Shown: one piece after another, positions 1 to 6,661 of the stretch | How the letters are laid out: every line of letters begins with the position of its first letter | Numbering within the stretch: the first letter of the stretch is position 1 | Assembly (NCBI GenBank): GCA_963966775.1 | Contig: CAXAAH010000036.1 | Span: 1-14,389, forward strand | DNA length: 14,389 bases | Origin: UBA685 sp002299005 | GTDB taxonomy: Bacteria; Pseudomonadota; Alphaproteobacteria; Puniceispirillales; Puniceispirillaceae | Reading direction: 5' to 3' | Program-made: the position numbers and the translations under genes | Notes under the pieces: model-generated | Seen by the model: only the letters and a program-made list of their open reading frames with translations | What the model was told of the DNA's origin: nothing | Database searches by the model: none

Positions 1-1
1 G

Positions 2-553
2 ATTGAGCGTGTGCCGCGTGAAGAATTCTTGCCACGTGCCTTGCGCGCGCATGCCTATGAGAACGCGTCATTGCCAATTGCCTTTGGCCAGACCATCAGC
101 CAGCCTTTTGTCATTGCGACCTCGCTTGTTGCGCTTGATATACAGCCATCTAACCGGGTGCTAGAGATAGGCACAGGCACGGGGTATCAGGCATGTGTTC
201 TATCGTATCTTGCGCGCCGTGTTTATTCAGCCGAACGATTGCGGCCTCTGTTTGTCGATGCTGAAATGCGGATAAAATCCCTGCGTATCACCAATATCAC
301 CTTGCGTCATTCTGATGGCAGTAAGGGCTGGCCAGAGGCGGCGCCCTTTGACCGTATTATCACCGCCTGCCAAAGCGAAGATGTCCCAACATATCTGTTA
401 GACCAGCTAAAAGAAGGGGGCATTTTTGTGGGCCCCATTGGTAAAGCAGGCCAAGAGCAATTAATGCGGATAAAAAAACTTGCAACAGGCTATGAGCAAG
501 ATACCATAATGGATGTAAGGTTTGTCCCCATGCTTGAAGGAACCACATTATAA
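2..553 (+). CDS. pcm: Protein-L-isoaspartate O-methyltransferase, 5' end missing
   Basis: This enzyme uses S-adenosylmethionine to methylate abnormal L-isoaspartyl residues, starting repair of aged proteins in the cytoplasm. The reading frame is open to the left edge. The GTG at 11 is the Val of the conserved VPREEF segment, so it is internal, and by comparison with the E. coli enzyme about 30 N-terminal residues are missing. Visible family marks are the LPIAFGQTISQP segment (catalytic-loop Ser at residue 30 counted from GTG 11), the SAM-binding motif VLEIGTGTGYQ (50-60) and the C-terminal VRFVPMLEG. The loop after motif II reads ITACQSEDVP, where relatives usually have an Ala-rich AAPxxxP, a mild divergence. 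The stop overlaps the next start as TAATG. In many proteobacteria surE precedes pcm; here it would lie outside the window. Confidence 0.95.
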   Translation: MERVPREEFLPRALRAHAYENASLPIAFGQTISQPFVIATSLVALDIQPSNRVLEIGTGTGYQACVLSYLARRVYSAERLRPLFVDAEMRIKSLRITNITLRHSDGSKGWPEAAPFDRIITACQSEDVPTYLLDQLKEGGIFVGPIGKAGQEQLMRIKKLATGYEQDTIMDVRFVPMLEGTTL

Positions 554-1554
554 TGCTTAGAAACTCTGCGTTTATTGTGATCATCATGGCGACCTTAACA
601 GGGTGCCAGACACCTGATTTTAGCGTCCCTGATATCGAATTGCCAAAATTATCGCTGACAAGAGAGACGCCGGCGCCTGTTGAGATTGGTAAAGGCCGTA
701 TTCAGCGCGTGGCTATTCCTGTGTCTCGGAAGATAAATGTTGCGGCGGGTGATACGATTTATGTGCTTGCGACACGCTATGGTGTCACACCGCAATCTCT
801 TATAGCTGATAATGATATTGCGCCACCTTTTAGCATTCGTGCGGGGCAGGTGCTTACCATTACCCCGCCAAGAGAGCATATTGTGCAAATCACAGATAGC
901 ATCTTTAGCATCTCGCAACGCTATGCGGTTAGCCAATATCATATCGCTGAGTTAAACGGCCTATCTGAGCCTTATCAGCTTGTGGAGGGCCAAGCGCTTC
1001 TTATCCCTGATACGCATGATTTCACCGTGCTAGAAGGTGGTAAGGGCGTTAACACAACCCTTGCAAAGCCCGCACCCCAAGCAAGCACAAGTGTTGCCAG
1101 AGCCAATAGCACCATCGTAGATGTGCCTAAATCAAATGCACCGCGCAAGAATTTCGTCGCCCCTTCATTTACCGCCAGCGATAGCTTTACATGGCCTGTT
1201 GAAGGCGAGATCATCAAAGATTTTGGCCCCGCGGCAAAAGGCGTTCATAATGACGGCGTCAATATCGCCGCAAGCGGTGGCACAAATGTGCAAGCATCAG
1301 CGCCAGGCACTGTTGCCTATATTGGGCGTAATTTGAAATCATTTGGCACGATGGTGCTGGTAAAACATGATGGCGGCTATATCACCGCCTATGCGCATCT
1401 CGATGAAATCATTGTCGCTGAAGGGGATGTTTTGGGCCGCGGCCAAGTGCTTGGCACAGTTGGTAATACGGGCCGCGTTGATAGCCCGCAATTGCATTTT
1501 GAAGTCCGCCAGTCACGCCAGCCAATCAACCCACACGATATTATAAAATCATAA
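553..1554 (+). CDS. nlpD: NlpD-type lipoprotein with LysM repeats and degenerate LytM (M23) domain
   Basis: Predicted cell-envelope lipoprotein of 333 residues that binds peptidoglycan and probably controls cell-wall amidases at division. A short hydrophobic signal ends in the lipobox LTGC, with the lipidated Cys at 18. Two LysM-like repeats follow (about 58-105 and 107-152), then a Pro/Ala/Ser-rich linker and a LytM/M23 domain (about 212-330). The metal-binding residues look incomplete: the first site reads HNDGVNIA instead of HxGxD, and the last reads PQLHFE instead of HLHFE. It is therefore likely a non-catalytic amidase activator, as known for E. coli NlpD and EnvC. The ATG overlaps the pcm stop by one base (TAATG), and AAGGAA at 537-542 can serve as ribosome binding site. 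Pairing with pcm is the classic order. The symbol rests on domain order and context. Confidence 0.85.
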   Translation: MLRNSAFIVIIMATLTGCQTPDFSVPDIELPKLSLTRETPAPVEIGKGRIQRVAIPVSRKINVAAGDTIYVLATRYGVTPQSLIADNDIAPPFSIRAGQVLTITPPREHIVQITDSIFSISQRYAVSQYHIAELNGLSEPYQLVEGQALLIPDTHDFTVLEGGKGVNTTLAKPAPQASTSVARANSTIVDVPKSNAPRKNFVAPSFTASDSFTWPVEGEIIKDFGPAAKGVHNDGVNIAASGGTNVQASAPGTVAYIGRNLKSFGTMVLVKHDGGYITAYAHLDEIIVAEGDVLGRGQVLGTVGNTGRVDSPQLHFEVRQSRQPINPHDIIKS

Positions 1555-1574
1555 TATTTCAGAGTCTTATGATT
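1547..1574. terminator. Inverted repeat spanning both convergent stop codons
   Basis: AATCATAA (1547-1554) is the exact reverse complement of TTATGATT (1567-1574), with a 12-base loop. The left arm contains the TAA of the lipoprotein gene and the right arm contains the TAA (minus strand) of the ATPase gene. It may act as a weak bidirectional terminator or 3'-end protector. The stem is A+T-rich and no long T-run follows on either side, so confidence is low. Confidence 0.35.
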
Positions 1575-2439
1575 CAATATTAACATTTAGCTTGGCGGCT
1601 AAATGGATAATATATTGAAAGGCTGTACGCCCCGAACGGTGGCCGCGTTCCATCGCCCATTGAAGTGCTTCAAGGCGCACCTCATCGGCGCTGACAGGCA
1701 GATTATAATGCGTAATATAAGACGCAATAATCGCCAAATAGCCGTCTTGATCAATGGCATGAAAGCCAATCCATAGACCAAAGCGATCAGACAGTGAAAT
1801 TTTCTCTTCTATCGCTTCGGACGGGTTAATAGCAGAAGAGCGTTCATTATCAATCATCTGACGTGCCATTAAATGACGGCGATTAGACGAGGCATAGAAG
1901 ACGATATTCGTTGGCTTCCCAGCAAGCCCCCCTTCAAGGGCGGCTTTTAGCGCTTTATAGCTTGATTCTGCGCCTTCAAAGGCAAGGTCATCACAGAACA
2001 CAACATAGCGACCCTCTTGCTTGCCAAGATAATTCATCAAAACAGGCAGATCGGCGATATCTTCGCGGGCAATCTCAACAATTGACAGATTATGCCCTTC
2101 TTTTTGTAATGTTTCATGCACAGCCTTAATCACAGATGATTTGCCCGTGCCTCTTGCGCCCCATAAGAGGGCATTATTGGCGATATGACCCTGCGCAAAC
2201 GAGCGTGTGTTTTCCAATAAGCGGTCAATTTGCGTATCAATCCCGCGCAATGCACCAAGTGGCATGCGGCTAATGCGTTCCACGACATCACAGCGCCCTG
2301 AATGGCTGTTCCAGACATAGGCCTCTGCAGGGGGCAGGGGCGCGTCATGAATGGCAGGCGGGGCAAGACGCTCAAGCGCATCCGCAATACGGGTCAATAA
2401 GACTGTGGTATCTGGCACAGAGGCAAATGTTTTCGTCAT
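1567..2439 (-). CDS. DUF815-type AAA+ ATPase
   Basis: Cytoplasmic P-loop ATPase of 290 residues resembling the DUF815 (PF05673) family, whose cellular role is not established. Visible motifs are Walker A GARGTGKS (94-101), Walker B VVFCDD (146-151), a sensor-1-like YASSNRRH (182-189), SLSDRFGLWIGF (215-226) with the family's SDRFG, and a sensor-2-like GRTAFQY (270-276). The first 90 residues form an N-terminal region without a recognised domain. The ATG at 2439 is preceded by AAAGGA about ten bases upstream, a reasonable ribosome binding site. It converges on the lipoprotein gene, with stops 13 bases apart, and diverges from yajC. The same gene commonly lies near yajC-secDF in alphaproteobacteria, but I cannot infer a substrate from that. 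Confidence 0.85.
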   Translation of the reverse strand: MTKTFASVPDTTVLLTRIADALERLAPPAIHDAPLPPAEAYVWNSHSGRCDVVERISRMPLGALRGIDTQIDRLLENTRSFAQGHIANNALLWGARGTGKSSVIKAVHETLQKEGHNLSIVEIAREDIADLPVLMNYLGKQEGRYVVFCDDLAFEGAESSYKALKAALEGGLAGKPTNIVFYASSNRRHLMARQMIDNERSSAINPSEAIEEKISLSDRFGLWIGFHAIDQDGYLAIIASYITHYNLPVSADEVRLEALQWAMERGHRSGRTAFQYIIHLAAKLNVNIES

Positions 2440-2512
2440 TTTCTACGCTATCCTTTGGTTATCTTCACACAAATTTGCGGCCATCATGCGGCATCATTAT
2501 TATAACTTTATC

Positions 2513-2540
2513 ATCATAATCACTATTCACACAGGCACAA
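2513..2540 (-). promoter_or_regulatory. Candidate promoter for the ATPase gene
   Basis: Read on the minus strand, TTGTGC (2540-2535), a 16-base spacer and TATGAT (2518-2513) form a sigma70-like promoter, although the -35 is weak. A perfect TATAAT also occurs at 2504-2499 but lacks a fitting -35 element. Transcription would run toward the ATPase start at 2439. This is pattern matching only. Confidence 0.35.
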
Positions 2541-2545
2541 GCCAG

Positions 2546-2586
2546 AGCGTTGCTTCATATAACAACGCTTATTCGTGAAAAGCGTT
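2546..2586. repeat. Three alternating AGCGTT half-sites between divergent promoters
   Basis: AGCGTTG (2546-2552), CAACGCT (2563-2569) and AAGCGTT (2580-2586) alternate in orientation with centres 17-18 bases apart. The middle copy can pair perfectly with the left copy (7 bp, 10-base loop) or with the right copy (AACGCTT/AAGCGTT, 7 bp, 9-base loop). The array lies between the candidate ATPase promoter and the candidate yajC promoter, the expected place for a shared operator. I do not recognise the motif. Confidence 0.5.
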
Positions 2587-2595
2587 AAATTGACG

Positions 2596-2624
2596 TTGAA
2601 ACCCCTAGGCAGGCAAGTTATTGT
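2596..2624 (+). promoter_or_regulatory. Candidate promoter for the yajC-secDF operon
   Basis: TTGAAA (2596-2601), a 17-base spacer and TATTGT (2619-2624) resemble a sigma70 promoter, matching 5 of 6 and 4 of 6 consensus positions. Transcription would begin near 2631 and give a leader of roughly 70 bases that contains the hairpin at 2653-2685. An overlapping TTGACG at 2590-2595 is a better -35 by itself but has no -10 at correct spacing. Confidence 0.45.
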
Positions 2625-2652
2625 GAGACACTGTTTATAAACAAAATCACTT

Positions 2653-2685
2653 AAAAGCCTCGCTTTGTTTTATCAAAAGGCTTTT
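2653..2685 (+). promoter_or_regulatory. Hairpin in the yajC leader
   Basis: AAAAGCCT (2653-2660) pairs with AGGCTTTT (2678-2685). Inside, TTTG (2664-2667) pairs with CAAA (2674-2677) around a TTTTAT loop, leaving only a CGC bulge on the 5' side. The structure ends seven bases before the ribosome binding site GGAG (2693). No T-run follows, so a leader structure affecting translation or stability is more likely than a terminator. No known riboswitch class is recognised. Confidence 0.45.
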
Positions 2686-2703
2686 CACACTTGGAGTATC
2701 CCG

Positions 2704-3015
2704 ATGTTCATCAGTCCCGCATATGCACAAGCCGCCGGTGGCGCGTCATTGACAGCCCAGCTTTTGCCATTCGTTCTTATCTTTGCGATCTTCTATTTCT
2801 TTTTGATTCGCCCACAGCAAAAGCGTGCGAAGGCGCATCGTGAATTGGTGATGAGCGCGGCAAAAGGCGATAAGGTCACAACATCAGGCGGTCTTCGTGG
2901 CAAGGTTGTGAAAGCTGTTGCTGATAATGACTATGTCGAAGTTGAAATCGCCAAAGACGTGAAGGTTGAGGTTGTCCGCAGCATGATCGCATCCGTCGAG
3001 AAAAAAGGCGAATAA
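2704..3015 (+). CDS. yajC: YajC, Sec translocon accessory subunit
   Basis: Small inner-membrane protein of 103 residues that joins SecD and SecF in the holotranslocon assisting protein export and membrane insertion. After the short N-terminal MFISPAYAQA, one membrane helix spans about residues 16-34 and is followed by the family signature RPQQKR (36-41) and a basic cytoplasmic domain with GDKVTTSGGLRGKV. The start is ATG 2704: GGAGT at 2693-2697 is six bases upstream and homologues begin this way, whereas an in-frame TTG further upstream at 2665 has no such site. It is the first gene of the presumed yajC-secD-secF operon, but hairpins in the 105-base gap to secD may uncouple its expression from secDF. 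Confidence 0.95.
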   Translation: MFISPAYAQAAGGASLTAQLLPFVLIFAIFYFFLIRPQQKRAKAHRELVMSAAKGDKVTTSGGLRGKVVKAVADNDYVEVEIAKDVKVEVVRSMIASVEKKGE

Positions 3016-3024
3016 TCAGTAAAA

Positions 3025-3050
3025 AAGGGCCTCTCTCAAAAGGGGCCCTT
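3025..3050 (+). terminator. First hairpin in the yajC-secD gap
   Basis: AAGGGCCTCT (3025-3034) pairs with AGGGGCCCTT (3041-3050) around a six-base CTCAAA loop, giving ten pairs including one G-T wobble. It starts ten bases after the yajC stop and is followed by ATAAATT rather than a clean T-run. It is strong enough to pause polymerase or protect the yajC 3' end; efficient termination is uncertain. Confidence 0.55.
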
Positions 3051-3061
3051 ATAAATTCAAG

Positions 3062-3086
3062 AAGAGGTCGCCCTATGTGGCCTCTT
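3062..3086 (+). terminator. Second hairpin before secD, possible attenuator
   Basis: AAGAGGTCGC (3062-3071) pairs with GTGGCCTCTT (3077-3086) around a CCTAT loop, giving ten pairs with two G-T wobbles, followed by TATT. It lies 34 bases upstream of the secD start and has the shape of a modest rho-independent terminator. Its 5' arm could instead pair with the 5' arm of the first hairpin. Confidence 0.5.
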
Positions 3087-3120
3087 TATTGGCACGACTT
3101 GTTAAGGTGGATTGATAGAA

Positions 3121-4674
3121 ATGTTGCAATTTGAAGGCTGGAAAAAAGCACTCGTTGCTTTGGTTTGTTTGGCAGGCCTTGTATATGCCGCACCAAATTT
3201 GATTGGTGGGCGCGACACAGGCGGCTTTTTGCCGGGCAAAAGCATTAATCTCGGTCTTGATTTGCAAGGCGGCTCTCACTTGCTGTTGCAGGTTGATAGT
3301 GAGGCAGTTCAAACAGAACGTCTTGAAAGCATTGCTGAATCCCTGCGCCTTGAGTTTCGTGAAAAGCGCGTTCGTTTCAAAAAGCTTGATGTCAGTGACA
3401 GAGCGCTGTCTTTTGCCCTGCGCAATGATGAGGGCATCGCTGTGCGTGATGAGGCATTTGCCGCGCTTGGTGAAGATTATGTGATTGCGACAGACGGTCT
3501 TGAAAGCCGTATCAGCTTTAGCGAGCAGGGGGTCTTGAACCTGCAAACAAGCACGGTTGAGCAATCGATTGAAATTATCCGCCGCCGCCTGGATCCAGAT
3601 GGCACAAAAGAGCCTGTTATTCAAAGGCAAGGCGCAAGCCGTGTCTTGGTACAATTGCCGGGCGTTGATAATCCAGAAGAAATTAAGCGCCTGCTTGGTC
3701 GTACGGCCAAGCTGACATTCCAGCTCGTTGATTTGCGCACAACCGCCTCAGAGGCCCGTTCATCAGGTCGTGTGCCACCAGGGGCTGTGTTGATGGAATC
3801 GCAAAATGGCGATGGGACTTATTATGTGGTCGAAAAGCGCGTTTTGGTTAGTGGTGAGACGCTAGAGACAGCGACAGCTGGCTTTGATCAAAATAGCCGT
3901 CCAGCTGTTAATTTTGCCTTGAACGCCGAGGGTGCACGTAAATTTGGCCGCGCGACGGGTGAGAATATTGGTCGCCCATTCGCTATTGTCCTTGATGGGC
4001 AAGTGGTATCTGCGCCAACCATCCAATCGCAGATTTTTGGCTCAGGCCAGATCACAGGCAGCTTTACCGTACAAGAAACCAATGAACTTGCATTGATTCT
4101 GCGCGCAGGTGCTCTGCCAGCGCCGCTTGTGGTGCTTGAAGAACGCTCCATTGGCCCAGGTCTTGGCGCCGATTCAATTGCCGCTGGCCAGATTGCCTCG
4201 ATTGTCGGCCTCATCCTTGTTATGGGCTATATGATCGCCTCCTACGGTTTGTTTGGCGTCTTTGCCGTCACAGCGCTTTTGGTCAATATCATCCTTATCC
4301 TAGGCGCTCTGTCAGCCATCCAAGCGACACTCACCTTGCCGGGGATTGCAGGTATTGTTTTGACCATGGGTATGGCGGTTGATGCGAATGTGCTGATTTT
4401 TGAGCGTATCAGAGAAGAAATGCGACGTGGTCGCTCTATCACAGCCGCTATTGAAGCTGGTTATGGCCGCGCTATCTCGACCATTATTGACTCTAACCTC
4501 ACCACCTTATTTGCCGCTCTGTTCCTCTATATCTTTGGGTCAGGGCCGATTAAAGGGTTCTCCGTGACGTTAGCCATTGGTATTTTGACCTCTATGTTCA
4601 CCGCCATCATGGTGACGCGCCTTATCATCATCTTGTGGCTTTCAAAAAGTCGCGCAAAATCAATCGCACTATAG
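3121..4674 (+). CDS. secD: Protein translocase subunit SecD
   Basis: RND-family inner-membrane subunit that, with SecF, uses the proton gradient to pull exported proteins out of the SecYEG channel on the periplasmic side. The 517-residue protein has an N-terminal membrane helix (about 8-24), the D1 motif LGLDLQGGSHLLL (44-56), a large periplasmic region including IIRRRLDPDGT (152-162) and GRPFAIVLDGQVVSAPTI (284-301), and then five membrane helices from about 353 to 508. The D4 motif GMAVDANVLIFERIREE (417-433) carries the key Asp421. I choose ATG 3121: AAGGTGG at 3104-3110 is ten bases upstream and relatives start ML(H/Q)F, while the in-frame TTG 3112 is too close to that site. secF follows after 15 bases. 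Length and motifs are normal for the family. Confidence 0.97.
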   Translation: MLQFEGWKKALVALVCLAGLVYAAPNLIGGRDTGGFLPGKSINLGLDLQGGSHLLLQVDSEAVQTERLESIAESLRLEFREKRVRFKKLDVSDRALSFALRNDEGIAVRDEAFAALGEDYVIATDGLESRISFSEQGVLNLQTSTVEQSIEIIRRRLDPDGTKEPVIQRQGASRVLVQLPGVDNPEEIKRLLGRTAKLTFQLVDLRTTASEARSSGRVPPGAVLMESQNGDGTYYVVEKRVLVSGETLETATAGFDQNSRPAVNFALNAEGARKFGRATGENIGRPFAIVLDGQVVSAPTIQSQIFGSGQITGSFTVQETNELALILRAGALPAPLVVLEERSIGPGLGADSIAAGQIASIVGLILVMGYMIASYGLFGVFAVTALLVNIILILGALSAIQATLTLPGIAGIVLTMGMAVDANVLIFERIREEMRRGRSITAAIEAGYGRAISTIIDSNLTTLFAALFLYIFGSGPIKGFSVTLAIGILTSMFTAIMVTRLIIILWLSKSRAKSIAL

Positions 4675-4689
4675 GGGCTAGCATTTATC

Positions 4690-5628
4690 ATGGCATTTCG
4701 TTTAAAAATTGTTCCAGAAAATACAGCGGTTGATTTTCAAGCTAAGAATAAGATTGCGGCGCTTTTCTCGGCCTTCTTAATCCTAGGCTCTTTTGGCATA
4801 TTTATGTTGCAGGGGCTCAATCTTGGGATTGATTTCAAGGGCGGGATTTTGCTTGAAGCAAGAACCAGTCAGCAACAAGCCGATGTAGCGGCGTTGCGTC
4901 GTGACCTTGGTGGTCTTGGCCTTGGTGAGGTCTCTATTCAAAGCTTTGGCGCACCGCAGGATGTTTTGATCCGTGTCCAAAGGCAAGAAGGTGATGAGAA
5001 GGCGCAAATTGCGGCACTTGAAAAGATCACAGCCACGCTTGGCGCTGATTTTGATGTGCGTCGTACCGAATTTGTTGGCCCAACCGTTGGCGCTGAATTG
5101 CAAGAAAAGGGCATATTGGCCGTTTTATGCGCGCTTTTGGCGATTATGGTTTATATCTGGTTCCGTTTTGAATGGCAGTTTTCAATCGCCGCCATCCTTG
5201 CGCTAAGCCATGATATTATCTCAACCATTGGCCTGTTTGCCTTCACATCATTTGAATTCAACCTTGCCACAGTCGCCGCTATTTTAACCATCGCGGGTTA
5301 TTCGATTAATGATACCGTGGTTGTGTTTGACCGTGTGCGTGAGAATTTGCGCCGCTATAAGTCACAAGAACAGCGCGAGATTTTGAACATCTCTTTGAAT
5401 GAAACCTTGTCGCGTACGGTTATGACGTCTGTTACCACAGCCTTGGCTTTGCTTGCCATCATCTTCTTTGGTGGTGCGGTGTTGCGTGATTTCGCGATTG
5501 CGTTGCTATGGGGTGTTGCCATTGGTACTTACTCTTCTATCTTTGTCGCAGTGGGCTTTATTTCACGCTTTGATTTGAAAGCCGCCGCCGAAGAAGCAGA
5601 AGAACATGGGCTTACAAATAATGAGTGA
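4690..5628 (+). CDS. secF: Protein translocase subunit SecF
   Basis: Partner of SecD in the proton-driven SecDF complex. The 312-residue protein has an N-terminal helix (about 22-41), the motif LNLGIDFKGG (43-52), a short periplasmic domain, and five helices between about 141 and 291. The D5 region AGYSINDTVVVFDRVREN (202-219) contains the functional Asp pair. The C-terminus is acidic (EEAEEHG). AGGGG lies 12 bases before the ATG, slightly farther than usual and overlapping the secD stop region, so translation may be coupled to secD. Its last eight bases overlap the start of the next gene (ATGAGTGA), which places the Mth938-like gene in the same transcript. Confidence 0.97.
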   Translation: MAFRLKIVPENTAVDFQAKNKIAALFSAFLILGSFGIFMLQGLNLGIDFKGGILLEARTSQQQADVAALRRDLGGLGLGEVSIQSFGAPQDVLIRVQRQEGDEKAQIAALEKITATLGADFDVRRTEFVGPTVGAELQEKGILAVLCALLAIMVYIWFRFEWQFSIAAILALSHDIISTIGLFAFTSFEFNLATVAAILTIAGYSINDTVVVFDRVRENLRRYKSQEQREILNISLNETLSRTVMTSVTTALALLAIIFFGGAVLRDFAIALLWGVAIGTYSSIFVAVGFISRFDLKAAAEEAEEHGLTNNE

Positions 5629-6052
5629 AGATACACGCAATGGCGACAAGCTGCCAGCTGGTGCCTCGTCGATTGTTGATATCAGAGAGCTAGAGGGTGA
5701 TGGACAGCTAACCATCGTGCACAGCTATCGTAATCATGGGTTTCGTATTGCGAAGCAAGGCTATGAAGGCTCTCAGATCCTATTGCCACGTGCGCGATTT
5801 GACTGGAATCCGCCAGAGTGGGACAAAATCACAATAGATGACCTTGCGCCTATCTTTGTTGATCCTGTGCCGCCTCTATTGATTTTGGGCCTAGGCGAAG
5901 CGCCGATGGGGCTGTTGCCTGAATTGCAGGTCGCCTTGCATGAAAAAGGCGTCTCGCTTGAGATTATGTCAACGCCAGCCGCTTGCCGCACATGGAATGT
6001 ACTCCTCAGTGAAGGGCGCCATGCAGCCGTTGCGTTGCTGGCTGTTGCCTAA
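5621..6052 (+). CDS. Mth938-like (DUF498) protein, NDUFAF3-type
   Basis: Small soluble protein of 143 residues with the Mth938-like fold (PF04430). Family marks are HGFRIAKQGYEGSQILLP (39-56), the LLILGLGEAP strand-loop (86-95) and the C-terminal STPAACRTWNVLLSEGR (117-133). Human NDUFAF3, an assembly factor for respiratory complex I, belongs to this family; the role in bacteria is not settled. I prefer the ATG at 5621, which overlaps the secF stop as ATGAGTGA. An in-frame ATG at 5606 lies deeper inside secF. The stop overlaps the next start as TAATG, so the protein is translationally linked on both sides. Position after secF is conserved in alphaproteobacteria. A link to membrane complex assembly is inference. 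Confidence 0.88.
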   Translation: MSEDTRNGDKLPAGASSIVDIRELEGDGQLTIVHSYRNHGFRIAKQGYEGSQILLPRARFDWNPPEWDKITIDDLAPIFVDPVPPLLILGLGEAPMGLLPELQVALHEKGVSLEIMSTPAACRTWNVLLSEGRHAAVALLAVA

Positions 6053-6654
6053 TGTCTGAAGCTTATCGCGCCCTGAGAGGCGATGCGAGAGCCTTGGCGC
6101 TTGCGACTATCTTTGACAAGCCAGAGCAAAGAGACATCACCTGCGATCTGTTGCAACTTGGCCTTGAGCTTGAAAAGATCATTGAGATAGCCTCAGAGCC
6201 GATGTTGGCGATGATCCGCATGCAATGGTGGGTGGATCTGTATGATGCAACGACCATCCAAGCAGAGGCCCCTGATTTTGCCAAACGCCTGCATGCCCAT
6301 CAAGCAATAGCGAAAGCTGATTTACTTCAGATTGTCCACATGACCCAAGATAGCCTGCAGTCACCAAGCCCGGCAGTGGCTTGGGAGGCGGTGTTTTATG
6401 CGATAGCCGCGGCGAATGGCTGGTCGATTGATAAGATAGTGCTCACACGTCTCGGGCGCAATTTCAGCAGTCTTTATAGAACAGAAGACGAGGCGGATTA
6501 CCAGCCAATTGCCGATAGCGCTATTAAACAAGCGTCAAAAGGAAATTATGGTTTTATGCGGCTTGTTAATTTACTAACAACGCGCCAAATATCTGGTAAG
6601 CCAAATCAAGATTTCTTGCTTGTTTTCAGATATTTATTGCGCGTTCTTTTCTGA
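6052..6654 (+). CDS. Short squalene/phytoene synthase-like protein, NDUFAF6-type
   Basis: Protein of 200 residues matching the divergent squalene/phytoene-synthase-like group found after secDF and the Mth938-like gene. The clearest mark is SEPMLAMIRMQWWVDLYD (48-65), equivalent to the EPxxxxIRLQWWRD stretch of the family. The paired Asp-rich DxxxD motifs expected of an active prenyl synthase are not seen, so it is probably not a carotenoid or hopanoid enzyme. Human NDUFAF6, a complex I assembly factor, is of this type. It is shorter than most relatives as I remember them, and the C-terminal 60 residues are poorly conserved and A+T-richer than the rest. The ATG overlaps the previous stop (TAATG) and has no good ribosome binding site, suggesting reinitiation. 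It converges on trmFO with a seven-base gap and no clear terminator. Confidence 0.75.
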   Translation: MSEAYRALRGDARALALATIFDKPEQRDITCDLLQLGLELEKIIEIASEPMLAMIRMQWWVDLYDATTIQAEAPDFAKRLHAHQAIAKADLLQIVHMTQDSLQSPSPAVAWEAVFYAIAAANGWSIDKIVLTRLGRNFSSLYRTEDEADYQPIADSAIKQASKGNYGFMRLVNLLTTRQISGKPNQDFLLVFRYLLRVLF

Positions 6655-6661
6655 TTTTACT

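Noticed and set aside
2665..2703. Longer yajC beginning at TTG 2665
   Set aside because: The extra residues fall inside the leader hairpin, have no ribosome binding site, and the typical MFISPAYAQA start lies at ATG 2704 behind GGAGT.
3073..3654. 193-codon open frame on the minus strand opposite secD
   Set aside because: It lies entirely across the yajC-secD gap and secD 5' end, has no recognisable domain, and is explained as a shadow of the secD codon pattern.
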